NCBI RefSeq assembly: GCF_010093345.1
Contig: NZ_PDWT01000001.1
Coordinates: 248,001-312,000 of the forward strand
Direction of reading: 5' to 3'
Length of the DNA stretch: 64,000 nt
DNA from: Pseudoxanthomonas yeongjuensis
Lineage (GTDB): Bacteria > Pseudomonadota > Gammaproteobacteria > Xanthomonadales > Xanthomonadaceae
Made by a program: the position numbers and the translations under genes. The notes beneath the pieces were generated by a model. That model saw only the letters and a program-made list of their open reading frames with translations, searched no databases and was not told where the DNA came from. Within the stretch, counting starts at the first letter, position 1. Each line of letters starts with the position of its first letter. This document shows positions 33,336 through 42,232 of this stretch, piece by piece.

Positions 33336-34217
33336 ATGTTCAATCGCATCGCCCTGTTCCTCGCCACCAACCTGGCCGTGATGCTGCTGGCGGGGCTGGT
33401 GATGTCGTTGCTGGGGGTGAATTCCAGCCAGATGGGCGGGTTGCTGGTGATGGCGGCGATCTTCGGCTTTGGCGGCTCGATCATCTCCTTGTTGCTGTCC
33501 AAGACCATGGCCAAGCGCGCCACCGGCGCGCAGGTCATCGCCCAGCCGCGCAACGAGGGCGAACAGTGGCTGCTGGCCACGGTGCAGCGCCAGGCCCAGG
33601 CTGCCGGCATCGGCATGCCCGAAGTGGCGGTCTATGACGCGCCGGAGATCAACGCCTTCGCCACCGGCGCCAATCGCAACAACGCACTGGTGGCGGTTTC
33701 CACCGGACTGTTGCGGGCAATGAACCGCGACGAGGCCGAGGCAGTGCTCGGTCACGAGGTCAGCCATGTGGCCAACGGCGACATGGTGACCATGGCCTTG
33801 CTGCAGGGCGTGTTGAATACCTTCGTGATCGTGCTGGCGCGCGTGGTCGGCGGCATCATCGACAACTACATTTCCGGCAATCGCGACAGCCGCGGCCCGG
33901 GCATCGCCTACTATCTCATCGTAATGGCGCTGGAGCTGGTACTGGGCCTGTTCGCCACCATGATCGCGATGTGGTTCTCGCGCCGGCGCGAGTTCCGGGC
34001 CGACGCCGGTGGTGCCGCCCTGGCGGGGCGCGACAAGATGATCGCAGCGCTGGAACGCCTGTCGGCCAACCCTCGGCCGAGCACGTTGCCGACCCAGGTG
34101 GAAGCGTTCGGCATCGCCGGCGGGATCGGCCAGGGCCTGAAGAAACTGTTCCTGAGCCATCCGCCCATGCAGGAGCGCATCGCGGCGTTGCGCAACCAGG
34201 ACGCCCTCGCGGGTTGA
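33336..34217 (+). CDS. htpX: membrane zinc protease HtpX
   Basis: Heat-shock membrane protease of family M48B that degrades misfolded membrane proteins. The 293-aa protein has two N-terminal membrane spans ([40 protein letters not shown]), the zinc motif [13 protein letters not shown], two further spans ([37 protein letters not shown]) and [12 protein letters not shown] with the third ligand. Length is standard. Monocistronic with a strong terminator; a perfect 18-bp palindrome lies 87 bp upstream. Confidence 0.96.
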   Translation: MFNRIALFLATNLAVMLLAGLVMSLLGVNSSQMGGLLVMAAIFGFGGSIISLLLSKTMAKRATGAQVIAQPRNEGEQWLLATVQRQAQAAGIGMPEVAVYDAPEINAFATGANRNNALVAVSTGLLRAMNRDEAEAVLGHEVSHVANGDMVTMALLQGVLNTFVIVLARVVGGIIDNYISGNRDSRGPGIAYYLIVMALELVLGLFATMIAMWFSRRREFRADAGGAALAGRDKMIAALERLSANPRPSTLPTQVEAFGIAGGIGQGLKKLFLSHPPMQERIAALRNQDALAG

Positions 34218-34240
34218 AGCCCGCCGCAGCGGCACAAGCA

Positions 34241-34270
34241 AAGCCCGCCATCAGGCGGGCTTCTTCTTTT
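34241..34270 (+). terminator. Rho-independent terminator of htpX
   Basis: AAGCCCGCC-ATCA-GGCGGGCTT followed by CTTCTTTT, between convergent htpX and the FimX-like gene. Confidence 0.9.
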
Positions 34271-34286
34271 CGTGTGGCTGGCCCGC

Positions 34287-36362
34287 TCAGGAGAAATCGT
34301 AGTTCATTGCCGGCGCAGGCGCGGCGAGGAAATAACCCTGCACGTAATCCACGCTGACGCCGAAAAGGAAACTCATCGTGGCCGCATCCTGCACGTACTC
34401 GGCGATGGTCAGGATGCTGCCGTTGCGCGCTCGCTCGGCGATTTCGCGGATCTTGGCCTGCTGTTCGGGCGCCTTGGACAGGTCCTCGGTGAAGCTGCGG
34501 TCGATCTTGAGGAAGGCGGGCCGGAAGTGGGCCAGCAGCTGGAACGAATCCAGTCCGGAGCCGAATTTCTCCAGTCCCACCTTGCAGCCCAGGCGCGTCG
34601 CGCCGGCCAGGAATGCCTGGGCCTGGCGCAGGTGGGTGAACACCTTCGCTTCCGGTATCTCCAGCCACAGGCGTTCGCCGGGGACGCCATGCGTGGCCAG
34701 CTGCTGTTCGATCACCTGCAGCAGCCGGTCGTCGGCGAACGAAGCCGGGCTGACCTTGACCAGCATGCGGGTGTCGTGGCCGGCGCGGTTGCGCTCGCCG
34801 ATCAGTTCGATCGCCCGCTGCGCGACCCAGCGGTCGATGGCGTCGAGCAGGCCGTTGTCCTCGGCGATGCCCAGGAACGATTGCGGGGTGACCAGCTCGC
34901 CGTTGTTCTCGAGCCGCAACAAGGCCTCGTAGACCTCGCCCGGTTCGCCCTGCAGATTGACCGCGGGCTGGTAGTGCAGGACGAAGCCGCCGCCCTCCAG
35001 CGCCTGGCGCAGCATGTCGACCCAGTTCTGCTTGCGCTCTTCCTCGGCGCGATCCACGGCGCCGGGGTCGAAGATCTCGCTGCGGTTGCCGCCCAGCGCG
35101 GTCGCGTTCTGCAGGCTTTCGCTGGCGCGGTTGAGGACCTGGCCGACGGTGGCGATCTTTTCGCCGATCTGCACGCCGCCGATGCTGGCGGTGATCGCCG
35201 CCGAGCGTTCGCCGACGTTGAATACGTGCGAGGCGAAGGCGGTGCGCAGGCGTTCGCTGAGCTCGGCGGTGCTCGCATGGTCGCCCTTGAGCAGGACCGC
35301 GAAACTGCGCTCGCCGAAACGCGCGGTGGTGATGCCGGCGCCGACGGTCTCGCTGAGCCGGGCGGCCAGCGCGGCGATCAGCAGATCGGCCGAATCCAGG
35401 CCGAAATCCTGCAACAGGCGCTGGTAGTGGTCCGGTTCGACCAGCAGCAGCGCGTACTGGCCTTCGCCGCGCGCCGCGTGGCTGACCACGTCTTCCAGCG
35501 CATGCAGGAAGGTGGAGCGGTTCAGCAGGCCGGTCGCGATGTCGCGCTGGCGCAGGTCTTCGACCTCGCGGGCCAGTTCGGGATCCTGCTCGAATTCGCG
35601 GCGGCGGAACACCACCTGCACGCAGGATTCGCCCTCGTAGCTGGCGGTGGCGAATTCCAGCGCGGCCGGGAAACTTTGCCCATCCAGCGATCGCGCCTCC
35701 AGTTCGAAACGCGGCGGTGCCTCGCCCTTGCCCAGTTTCTTCAGCAGCAGCTTGAACTCGGCCACGTATTGCGGGGCGACCAGGTCCAGCAGCGACAGGC
35801 CTTCCACGTCCTCGAACGACTCGAAGCCGAACATTTCCAGGTAGGCGTCGTTGGCGCGGATGTGCATGCCTTCGTGGATATAGGCGATGGGGTCGCGCGA
35901 GGACGCGATCAGCGCATCGCAGCGGCGCTCGGTTTCGCGCAACTGGGCTTCCAGCAGGCGCAGGGCGCGCCGCGCCTCCAGGTCGGCCCATTGCCCCTGC
36001 AGCACCTTGAGCAGGTGCTCGTAGCGGCCGCGCAGGGCGATGGCGCGCGCGCCCAGGGCCAGGTCGCCGATGAAGGCGGCCTCGTCGATACCGTCGGCGA
36101 GCGCGATCACCGGGATGTCCTTGCCGCTGGCCTTGACCTGGGCGAGCACGGTTTCGAGCGAGATCGCCTGCGAGGATTTCGAGGCGAGGATCATGTCGAT
36201 CGGCTGGGCGGCCAGCATCGCGCCCAGTTCCGCCTCGTTGAGCGGGCGGTGCGGGCGGATGGCGATGCCGCCATTGCGGAACGCGCTGACGACGGCTTCG
36301 GCGTCTTCGCCGCTGTCGTCGATGATGATCAATCGAATGGTGGTGTCTTTGCCGATCTGCAT
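34287..36362 (-). CDS. fimX: FimX-like c-di-GMP effector (REC-PAS-degenerate GGDEF-EAL)
   Basis: Regulator of type IV pili that senses cyclic di-GMP. The 691-aa protein has a receiver-like domain (RLIIIDDSGEDAEAV), a PAS domain (RDPIAYIHEGMHIRANDAYL), a GGDEF domain whose signature is replaced (RFGERSFAVLL) and an EAL domain. In the EAL domain VYEALLRL is kept, but the metal Asn segment reads VKVSPAS and the DDFG loop reads EKFGSGL, so it should bind but not cleave c-di-GMP. ATG 36362 was chosen (MQIGKDTTI); ATG 36371 also possible. Domain order and length equal FimX of Pseudomonas and Xanthomonas. Confidence 0.88.
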   Translation of the reverse strand: MQIGKDTTIRLIIIDDSGEDAEAVVSAFRNGGIAIRPHRPLNEAELGAMLAAQPIDMILASKSSQAISLETVLAQVKASGKDIPVIALADGIDEAAFIGDLALGARAIALRGRYEHLLKVLQGQWADLEARRALRLLEAQLRETERRCDALIASSRDPIAYIHEGMHIRANDAYLEMFGFESFEDVEGLSLLDLVAPQYVAEFKLLLKKLGKGEAPPRFELEARSLDGQSFPAALEFATASYEGESCVQVVFRRREFEQDPELAREVEDLRQRDIATGLLNRSTFLHALEDVVSHAARGEGQYALLLVEPDHYQRLLQDFGLDSADLLIAALAARLSETVGAGITTARFGERSFAVLLKGDHASTAELSERLRTAFASHVFNVGERSAAITASIGGVQIGEKIATVGQVLNRASESLQNATALGGNRSEIFDPGAVDRAEEERKQNWVDMLRQALEGGGFVLHYQPAVNLQGEPGEVYEALLRLENNGELVTPQSFLGIAEDNGLLDAIDRWVAQRAIELIGERNRAGHDTRMLVKVSPASFADDRLLQVIEQQLATHGVPGERLWLEIPEAKVFTHLRQAQAFLAGATRLGCKVGLEKFGSGLDSFQLLAHFRPAFLKIDRSFTEDLSKAPEQQAKIREIAERARNGSILTIAEYVQDAATMSFLFGVSVDYVQGYFLAAPAPAMNYDFS

Positions 36363-36586
36363 GCAGCACATCCGCCGGGGGAGCCGATTTAATACACGAT
36401 GAGTGCGAGGGCGTCCATTCCCGGTGCCTGGAAATGGGGGGCGAAGTCGCGCCTTCGGCGCTGTCAAGGGTGAAGTCGGCCGCATGCGGCCTGCCAAGAA
36501 AAAGCTACCGCTGTCGATTGGTTCGACTGTTCGCAGGCGGCTGCGCCCCCGACCTCACAGCTCGCGCAGCAAGCGACCTGGCCGCG

Positions 36587-37636
36587 CTACAGCGGCCGCT
36601 TGCCCGGATCGCCGGCCACTTCACGAACCAGCCGCGGCAGCAGATAGCCCGAGGTCCGCGCCGCGAGGGCGGCATGCAGCGCTTTGGCTTGCTGGTCCGG
36701 CACCTCGAAATGCGCTGCGCCGGCCACGCGGTCCAACTGGTGCAGGTAATAAGGCAGGACCCCGGCGGCGAAGCCGCGTTCGCCCAGGTCGGCCAGCGCT
36801 TCTACGCTGTCGTTGACTCCACGCAACAGCACCGCCTGGTTGAGCAGGCGCGCGCCGGCATCGCGCAAACCAGCCAGGGCGCTGTCCACCGAGGCATCGA
36901 ACTCGTTGGCGTGGTTGGCGTGGATGACCACGGCCACCGGCCACGGCAATTCCGCCAGCCATTGCAGCAGCGGAGCGTCCACGCGTTCGGGCAGGACCAC
37001 CGGCAGGCGGGTGTGGATGCGCAGGCGCTTGAGGTGGCCGATGCCGGCAAGGGCCGCGGTCAGTTCGGCCAGCCGGGAAGTCGCCAGCGAAAGCGGATCG
37101 CCGCCCGACAGGATCACCTCGTCGATGCCGGTGTCGGCCCGGATCGCCTGCACGGCTTCGCGCCAGCCATCGCGTGCGGCGGTTTCCTCGGCATAGGGGA
37201 AATGCCGGCGGAAGCAGTAGCGGCAGTTCACCGCGCAGCTGCCGGTGGTCACCAGCAGGGCCCGGCCGCGGTATTTCTGCAGGACCCCGGCGCCGGCGCG
37301 CGCGGCGCCATCGCCGACCGCATCCAGCGAGAAACCGGGCGCTGCGCGCATCTCCTCGTCCAGTGGAAGCACCTGGCGCAGCAGCGGGTCGCGGGCATCG
37401 CCGTGGCGCATGCGGGCCACGAAGCCGCGCGGCACCCGCAAGGGGAATTGGGCGTCGGCCTCGGCGGAGACCCGGTTGGCGAGCGCCTCCAGTCCCAGCA
37501 TCGCCAGCAGTTCGCCCGGATCGCGCACGGCTTCGCGCCACAGCTGTTGCCAGCGTACGGGCTGCAACGGGAGCGCGGGCGGCGGGGCGGCGGGCAGGGG
37601 GGCGGTGTGTAAGGGAACGGTGGCTGCAGGTATCAT
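36587..37636 (-). CDS. epmB: EF-P (R)-beta-lysine pathway lysine 2,3-aminomutase EpmB
   Basis: Radical-SAM enzyme that makes (R)-beta-lysine, which EpmA transfers to elongation factor P. The 349-aa protein has the cluster motif CAVNCRYC (CxxxCxxC), RRHFPYAEE, DEVILSGGDPLSL, and a PLP-lysine region near GVLPYYLHQLDRVAG. It is divergent from efp (114 bp apart), the usual linkage. ATG 37636 begins MIPAATVPLH. The partner ligase gene epmA is not in this window. Confidence 0.94.
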   Translation of the reverse strand: MIPAATVPLHTAPLPAAPPPALPLQPVRWQQLWREAVRDPGELLAMLGLEALANRVSAEADAQFPLRVPRGFVARMRHGDARDPLLRQVLPLDEEMRAAPGFSLDAVGDGAARAGAGVLQKYRGRALLVTTGSCAVNCRYCFRRHFPYAEETAARDGWREAVQAIRADTGIDEVILSGGDPLSLATSRLAELTAALAGIGHLKRLRIHTRLPVVLPERVDAPLLQWLAELPWPVAVVIHANHANEFDASVDSALAGLRDAGARLLNQAVLLRGVNDSVEALADLGERGFAAGVLPYYLHQLDRVAGAAHFEVPDQQAKALHAALAARTSGYLLPRLVREVAGDPGKRPL

Positions 37637-37749
37637 GACGGCCTGGAACAATGTGGTCTCAAACAAGCGCCTGCCGGTTCCGGCGGGCTTCCCATTCTAT
37701 CCGGCCGGCCGCAGAACGCGGCTGGCTTGTCTTACCCCCAGGAGTTTCC

Positions 37750-38316
37750 ATGGCCAGTTATGGCATGAACGACGTCAAGAACGGGATGAAGATCCTGGTC
37801 AACAACGAGCCCTGCGTCATCACCGAAACCGAATACGTCAAACCCGGCAAGGGCCAGGCCTTCACCCGGATCAAATACCGCTTCATCAAGTCCGGGCGCA
37901 TGGTGGAATTGACCATGAAGGCCACCGACGACCTGGAAGCCGCCGACGTGATCGATACCGACATGCAGTTCCTCTACGCCGACGGCGAGTACTGGCACTT
38001 CATGCAGCCGGAAACCTTCGAGCAGGTCCAGGCCGACAAGAACGGCGTGGGCGATGCGGCCAAATACCTGAAAGGCGAAGAGGAATGCGTGGTGACGCTG
38101 TGGAATGGCGTGCCGATCGCGGTGCAGCCGCCCAACTTCGTCGAGCTGAAGATCACCGAGACCGACCCCGGCGTGCGCGGCGACACCTCCGGCGGCGGCG
38201 GCAAACCGGCCACGCTGGAAACCGGCGCGGTGGTGAGGGTGCCGCTGTTCGTCGGCCAGGACGAAGTCATCAAGGTCGATACCCGCACCGGCGAATACGT
38301 GTCGCGGGTGAAGTGA
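37750..38316 (+). CDS. efp: translation elongation factor P
   Basis: Relieves ribosome stalling at polyproline stretches. The 188-aa protein starts [20 protein letters not shown] and carries the modification loop [10 protein letters not shown] with Lys34, the residue that receives beta-lysine, consistent with epmB next door. The three-domain length is normal. GGAG lies at 37741. Divergent from epmB. A long hairpin follows the stop and a degenerate repeat precedes the next gene. Confidence 0.97.
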   Translation: MASYGMNDVKNGMKILVNNEPCVITETEYVKPGKGQAFTRIKYRFIKSGRMVELTMKATDDLEAADVIDTDMQFLYADGEYWHFMQPETFEQVQADKNGVGDAAKYLKGEEECVVTLWNGVPIAVQPPNFVELKITETDPGVRGDTSGGGGKPATLETGAVVRVPLFVGQDEVIKVDTRTGEYVSRVK

Positions 38317-38360
38317 CGATTTGGCCCGTGGCCGCTTGCGGCCACGGCTCTGCCAAATCG
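38317..38360 (+). terminator. long hairpin after efp
   Basis: CGATTTGGC pairs with GCCAAATCG and encloses a second stem GTGGCCGC-TT-GCGGCCAC. No T-run follows, so termination is probable but unproven. Confidence 0.6.
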
Positions 38361-38477
38361 TCATCCCCGCGTAGGCGGGGATCCAGCGACTTCGGCTGTT
38401 GCACCGTATAAAGAAGCCAGGTCACTGGATTCCCGCCTTCGCGGAGCTTTCAACAGCCGAATGGCTGGTCATGACGA
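38359..38477. repeat. CGTCATCCCCGCG-family repeat, degenerate pair
   Basis: Left arm CGTCATCCCCGCGTAGGCGG, right part ATTCCCGCCTTCGCGG then CAACAGCCGAATGGCTGG and TCATGACGA. The family is common as CGTCATTCCCGCGAAGGCGG in proteobacteria. It sits before mtaD. Confidence 0.65.
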
Positions 38478-38490
38478 GCAAAACTGAAGA

Positions 38491-39834
38491 ATGACGACCG
38501 ATCCCAATCCCCAGACCTGCGACCTCCTCATCGAAGCCGGCTTCGTGGTGCCGGTGGAGCCGCATGGCGTGGTGCTGGAAGACCACACGGTCGCCGTTTC
38601 CGGCGGCGCGATCGTCGCCATCCTGCCGATCGCCGAAGCGCGCACGCGCTTCCGGGCGACGGAAACGGTGTCGCGCCCGGAAGCGGCGTTGATCCCGGGC
38701 CTGGTCAACGCGCATGCGCACAACCCGATGACGCTGTTGCGCGGTGTCGCCGACGACCTGCCGCTGAAGGTCTGGCTGCAGGAACATATCTGGCCGATCG
38801 AGGGCGCGGTGATCGGCCCGGAATTCGTCGCCGATGGCGTGACCCTGGCCATCGCCGAGATGCTGCGCGGCGGCACCACCTGCTGCAACGAGAACTATTT
38901 CTTCCCCGACGTGCAGGCGGCCACCTACAAGCGCCATGGGTTCCGCGCGCGCGTGGGCCTGCCGGTGATCGACTTCCCGACCGCCTGGGCCAAGTCCGAC
39001 GACGAATACTTCGACCGCGCCGGCGAGGTCCACGACCAGTGGCGCGACGATCCGCTGATCGCCACCGCGTTCGCGCCGCATGCGCCGTACACGGTGTCGG
39101 ACGAGAATTTCGCGCGCATCCGCATGCTCGCCGACCAGCTCGATCTGCCGGTGCACCTGCATCTGCACGAGACTGCGCAGGAAGTCGAACAATCGCAACA
39201 GAAGCACGGGCAACGGCCACTGGCCCGGATCGACCGCCTGGGCCTGGTCAACGACCGCCTGATCGCGGTGCACATGACCCAGCTGACCGAGGCGGAAATC
39301 CACCTCTGCGCCGAGCGCGGCGTGTCGGTGGTGCATTGCCCCGAATCCAACCTCAAGCTCGCCTCCGGTTTCTGCCCGGTCTGCGCCCTGCAGAAGGCCG
39401 GCGTCAACCTGGCCATCGGCACCGATGGCGTGGCCAGCAACAACGACCTGGACATGTTCGGCGAGACCCGTACCGCGGCGATCCTGGCCAAGGCCGTGGC
39501 CGGCGATGCGGCCGGCTTCGATGCCTTCAGCGCTTTGCGCGCCGCGACCCTCGGCGGAGCCAGGGCGATGGGTTTCGATCATCTGGTCGGCTCCATCGAG
39601 CCGGGCAAGCAGGCCGATCTGGCCTGCGTCGATCTTTCCGCGCTGGAAACCCAGCCGCTGCACCACGTGGTGTCGCAGCTGATCTACGCCACCGGCCGCC
39701 ACCAGGTCAGCGACGTGTGGATCGCCGGCAAGCCGAAAATGATTGCGCGCGAGCTGGTCGATATGGACGTGCCGGGAATCCTCGCCAATGCGAAGCAATG
39801 GCGTGGGCGGATCGCGGCGGTCGGCACCCAATAA
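38491..39834 (+). CDS. mtaD: TRZ/ATZ-type amidohydrolase, probable 5'-methylthioadenosine / S-adenosylhomocysteine deaminase
   Basis: 447-aa metal-dependent deaminase. Motifs: PGLVNAHAHNPMTLLRG (HxH metal pair), HLHLHETAQEVEQS, HCPESNLKLASGFCPV and GTDGVASNNDLDMFGE (metal Asp). These match the MtaD group that deaminates 5'-methylthioadenosine and S-adenosylhomocysteine. It precedes ubiG, a SAM-dependent methyltransferase that produces S-adenosylhomocysteine, which fits a role in recycling. Substrate choice between MTA, SAH and adenosine is not decided by sequence. Confidence 0.86.
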   Translation: MTTDPNPQTCDLLIEAGFVVPVEPHGVVLEDHTVAVSGGAIVAILPIAEARTRFRATETVSRPEAALIPGLVNAHAHNPMTLLRGVADDLPLKVWLQEHIWPIEGAVIGPEFVADGVTLAIAEMLRGGTTCCNENYFFPDVQAATYKRHGFRARVGLPVIDFPTAWAKSDDEYFDRAGEVHDQWRDDPLIATAFAPHAPYTVSDENFARIRMLADQLDLPVHLHLHETAQEVEQSQQKHGQRPLARIDRLGLVNDRLIAVHMTQLTEAEIHLCAERGVSVVHCPESNLKLASGFCPVCALQKAGVNLAIGTDGVASNNDLDMFGETRTAAILAKAVAGDAAGFDAFSALRAATLGGARAMGFDHLVGSIEPGKQADLACVDLSALETQPLHHVVSQLIYATGRHQVSDVWIAGKPKMIARELVDMDVPGILANAKQWRGRIAAVGTQ

Positions 39835-39843
39835 CTTTTTTGC

Positions 39844-39898
39844 TCGTCATGACCAGCCATTCGGTTGTTGAAAACCCCGCCTTCGCGGGAATGACGAC
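39844..39898. repeat. repeat unit TCATGACCAGCCATTCGG with CGCGGGAATGACGA end
   Basis: Starts TCGTCATGACCAGCCATTCG and ends TTCGCGGGAATGACGAC; shares the GACCAGCCATTCGGCTGTTG segment (either strand) with 38430-38477, 49130-49160 and 62144-62170. Lies between mtaD and ubiG. Confidence 0.65.
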
Positions 39899-39914
39899 GT
39901 GAGAGAATATCGCC

Positions 39915-40649
39915 ATGACCAACACAACCGCCCCCAGCGACAACTTCGACCAGGCCGAACTCGACAAATTCGGCGCCCTGGCGAACCGCTGGTGGGATCC
40001 GCAAGGTCCGCAGAAGGCGTTGCACGCGCTGAATCCGGTGCGCCTGGACTATGTGAAGCAACGCATCCCGCTGCGCGATGCGGCGGTACTGGATGTCGGT
40101 TGCGGCGCCGGCCTGCTCAGCGAGGCCCTGGCGAAGGAGGGCGCGGCCGTCGCCGCCATCGACCTGGCGCCGGAACTGATCAAGGTCGCCAGGCTGCACC
40201 GGCTGGAATCGGGTGTGGAGGTCGATTACCGCCTGCAATCGGCCGAAGCGCTGGCCGCGGAAGCACCGGGCAGCTTCGATGCGATCACCTGCATGGAAAT
40301 GCTGGAACACGTGCCTGATCCGTCCGCGATCATCGCCGCCTGCGCGCAGTTGCTGAAGCCGGGCGGACGCCTGTTCCTGTCCACGCTCAACCGCACTCCG
40401 GCCGCGTTCGCACTGGCCATCGTCGGCGCCGAATACGTCGCCCGGCTGCTGCCCAAGGGCACGCACCACTACCAGGATTTCATCAAGCCGTCGGAACTCG
40501 CGGGCTGGTTGCGCGCGGCCGGCCTGCAACTGGAGGACGTCAGCGGCCTCGCCTACGAACCCTGGCGCAACGCGGCGCGGATCATCGGCCGCACCGAGGT
40601 GAACTACCTGGCCTGCGCGATGAAGCCGGGAATCGGGAATGGAGAATAG
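39915..40649 (+). CDS. ubiG: ubiquinone biosynthesis O-methyltransferase
   Basis: SAM-dependent enzyme for both O-methylations of ubiquinone synthesis. The 244-aa protein has the UbiG start [23 protein letters not shown] motif [35 protein letters not shown] and [16 protein letters not shown]. It lies 80 bp after mtaD and overlaps the next gene (gph) by 11 bp, so ubiG and gph are co-translated. Confidence 0.96.
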   Translation: MTNTTAPSDNFDQAELDKFGALANRWWDPQGPQKALHALNPVRLDYVKQRIPLRDAAVLDVGCGAGLLSEALAKEGAAVAAIDLAPELIKVARLHRLESGVEVDYRLQSAEALAAEAPGSFDAITCMEMLEHVPDPSAIIAACAQLLKPGGRLFLSTLNRTPAAFALAIVGAEYVARLLPKGTHHYQDFIKPSELAGWLRAAGLQLEDVSGLAYEPWRNAARIIGRTEVNYLACAMKPGIGNGE

Positions 40650-41358
40650 GGAGTTGCAACAACAAGTACCGGGCGCTTTGTTCCCACGCGCCGTACTGTT
40701 CGACCTGGATGGCACGCTGCTGGACAGCGCGCCGGACATGCTGGCCACGGCCAATCGCCTGCGCGATGCGCAGGGACTGGCGCCGATGGCGTTGGCGCAG
40801 ATCCGCCCGCACGTGTCCAAGGGATCGCGGGCGATGCTGGCCGCGGCTTTCCCGAAGCTGAAGACAGCTGCCCGCGAGGCGATGGTACCGCTGTTCCTGG
40901 AGACCTACCTGCAGGAGCTGGGCCGGCACAGCGTGCTGTTCGACGATATCGAGACCATGCTCGCGGCCCTGGAGGCGGATGGCGCGGCCTGGGGCATCGT
41001 CACCAACAAGCCCGAATACCTGGCACGCGAGATCCTGCCGCAACTGGGCTGGGAAACCCGCTGCGCGGTGCTGATCGGCGGCGACACGCTGGCCGAGAAG
41101 AAGCCGCATCCGCTGCCACTGCTGATCGCGGCCGAGCGCATGGGTTTGGCGGCAGGCGATTGCGTCTACGTCGGCGACGACGAGCGCGACATCGTGGCCG
41201 CGCGCGCGGCCGGCATGCCTTCCATCGCCGCCTTGTGGGGCTACCGCCAGGATCACGAGCGACCGGCGGAGTGGGGTGCGGACAGCGTGCTCGAATCTCC
41301 GGCTGAATTGCTCATTCCCGCAAATTGGCCCCAGCCCCTGTCGTCCCCCGGCGCGTAG
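40639..41358 (+). CDS. gph: phosphoglycolate phosphatase-type HAD hydrolase
   Basis: 239-aa HAD-family phosphatase. Motif [17 protein letters not shown], motif II in [12 protein letters not shown], Lys in [11 protein letters not shown], motif [19 protein letters not shown]. This order with a cap inserted after motif I matches Gph, which removes phosphoglycolate formed in DNA repair. Overlap of 11 bp with ubiG. The C-terminal end (SSPGA) runs into a GTAGGAGCGGGCC repeat, whose TAG is the stop. Other HAD phosphatase substrates cannot be excluded. Confidence 0.87.
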   Translation: MENRELQQQVPGALFPRAVLFDLDGTLLDSAPDMLATANRLRDAQGLAPMALAQIRPHVSKGSRAMLAAAFPKLKTAAREAMVPLFLETYLQELGRHSVLFDDIETMLAALEADGAAWGIVTNKPEYLAREILPQLGWETRCAVLIGGDTLAEKKPHPLPLLIAAERMGLAAGDCVYVGDDERDIVAARAAGMPSIAALWGYRQDHERPAEWGADSVLESPAELLIPANWPQPLSSPGA

Positions 41359-41429
41359 GAGCGGGCCTTGCCCGCGATGCTCTTGCATGGTGTCCGGATT
41401 AAAGCATCGCGGGCAAGGCCCGCTCCTAC
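41355..41429. repeat. GTAGGAGCGGGCC-family paired inverted repeat
   Basis: Arms GTAGGAGCGGGCCTTGCCCG and complement with a spacer of about 20 bp; TAG is the stop of gph. Lies 14 bp before the start of the next gene. Confidence 0.85.
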
Positions 41430-41442
41430 CCATGATCGATCC

Positions 41443-42156
41443 ATGACCGACTCCACCGCACTCGACAATTTCCTCGACAAATGGCTCGCACGCTGGCCGG
41501 AATGGCGCGTGGTCGAAACCTTCGTCCCCGTTCCCCAGCGCCGGCTTGCGATCGCCTGGTTCGCCCTGCAGCAGGAATTCACCGATGCGATGAACATCGC
41601 CGGCGACCCGCTGCCGGCCGACGCCAAGCTGGCGTGGTGGGGCGAGGAGTTGCGCGACTGGAGCCGGCAACGCTCGCGGCATCCGCTGGGCCGGGTGCTG
41701 GAACCGCAGCGCGCGCCGTGGTTCGAACTGGCCGAAGCCTTGCCGACCCTGATCCGCTTGCGTGAACGTCCGCTCGATGCGGAAAGGGCGTTCGATGCGG
41801 TGCGTCCGCTGGCGGTCGCGATTGCCGGTGTCGAGCATGCGCTGTTCCCTGCGCCGGCCAGCGACGTAGCGATCCAGGCGCTTGGCGCACAGTTGCTCGC
41901 GGCACGGCTGGAAGGAGCAGGCGAGGTCGCGGTGCCGCTGCATGTCGCCGGTGCCGAAGGCCCGACGCGCGACGCCTGGGTCGGGGAGCTGTTGCTGCGC
42001 TGGCCAGCGCGCGAGGGCGGCCCGCTGCCGCGCCGATTGACCGCGGCACTGGCGCGCTCGCAGCTGCAACGGTCCGGGGCAGGCGGGGAAAGCATCGCCA
42101 CGCTGCCGCCGCTGCGTGCCTTGTGGCTGGGCTGGCGCGCGGCAAGGCGGCGCTGA
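41443..42156 (+). CDS. squalene/phytoene-synthase-like protein lacking the Asp-rich motifs
   Basis: 237-aa protein similar in layout to trans-isoprenyl head-to-head synthases: RRLAIAWFALQQEFTDAMNI, KLAWWGEELRDW and HPLGRVL align with the usual first-helix, LxWWxxEL and HP segments. The two Asp-rich (DxxxD) magnesium motifs are not visible, so it is probably not a working synthase. The catalytically inactive relatives, such as the mitochondrial complex I assembly factor NDUFAF6, are a precedent. It follows gph and precedes folE2 on the same strand. Function unknown. ATG 41443 begins MTDSTALDNFLDKW. Confidence 0.7.
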   Translation: MTDSTALDNFLDKWLARWPEWRVVETFVPVPQRRLAIAWFALQQEFTDAMNIAGDPLPADAKLAWWGEELRDWSRQRSRHPLGRVLEPQRAPWFELAEALPTLIRLRERPLDAERAFDAVRPLAVAIAGVEHALFPAPASDVAIQALGAQLLAARLEGAGEVAVPLHVAGAEGPTRDAWVGELLLRWPAREGGPLPRRLTAALARSQLQRSGAGGESIATLPPLRALWLGWRAARRR

Positions 42157-42232
42157 CGTAACGTACCGTTGCAGGGGCGCCAGGCCCCGAGCCGGTACAA
42201 TTCGCCTCTGTTCCGCCCCCACGGCCCCTTAG

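Noticed and set aside
34272-36392. A 706-codon forward frame across fimX
   Set aside because: Complementary shadow of the FimX-like gene; composition typical of antisense in high-GC DNA.
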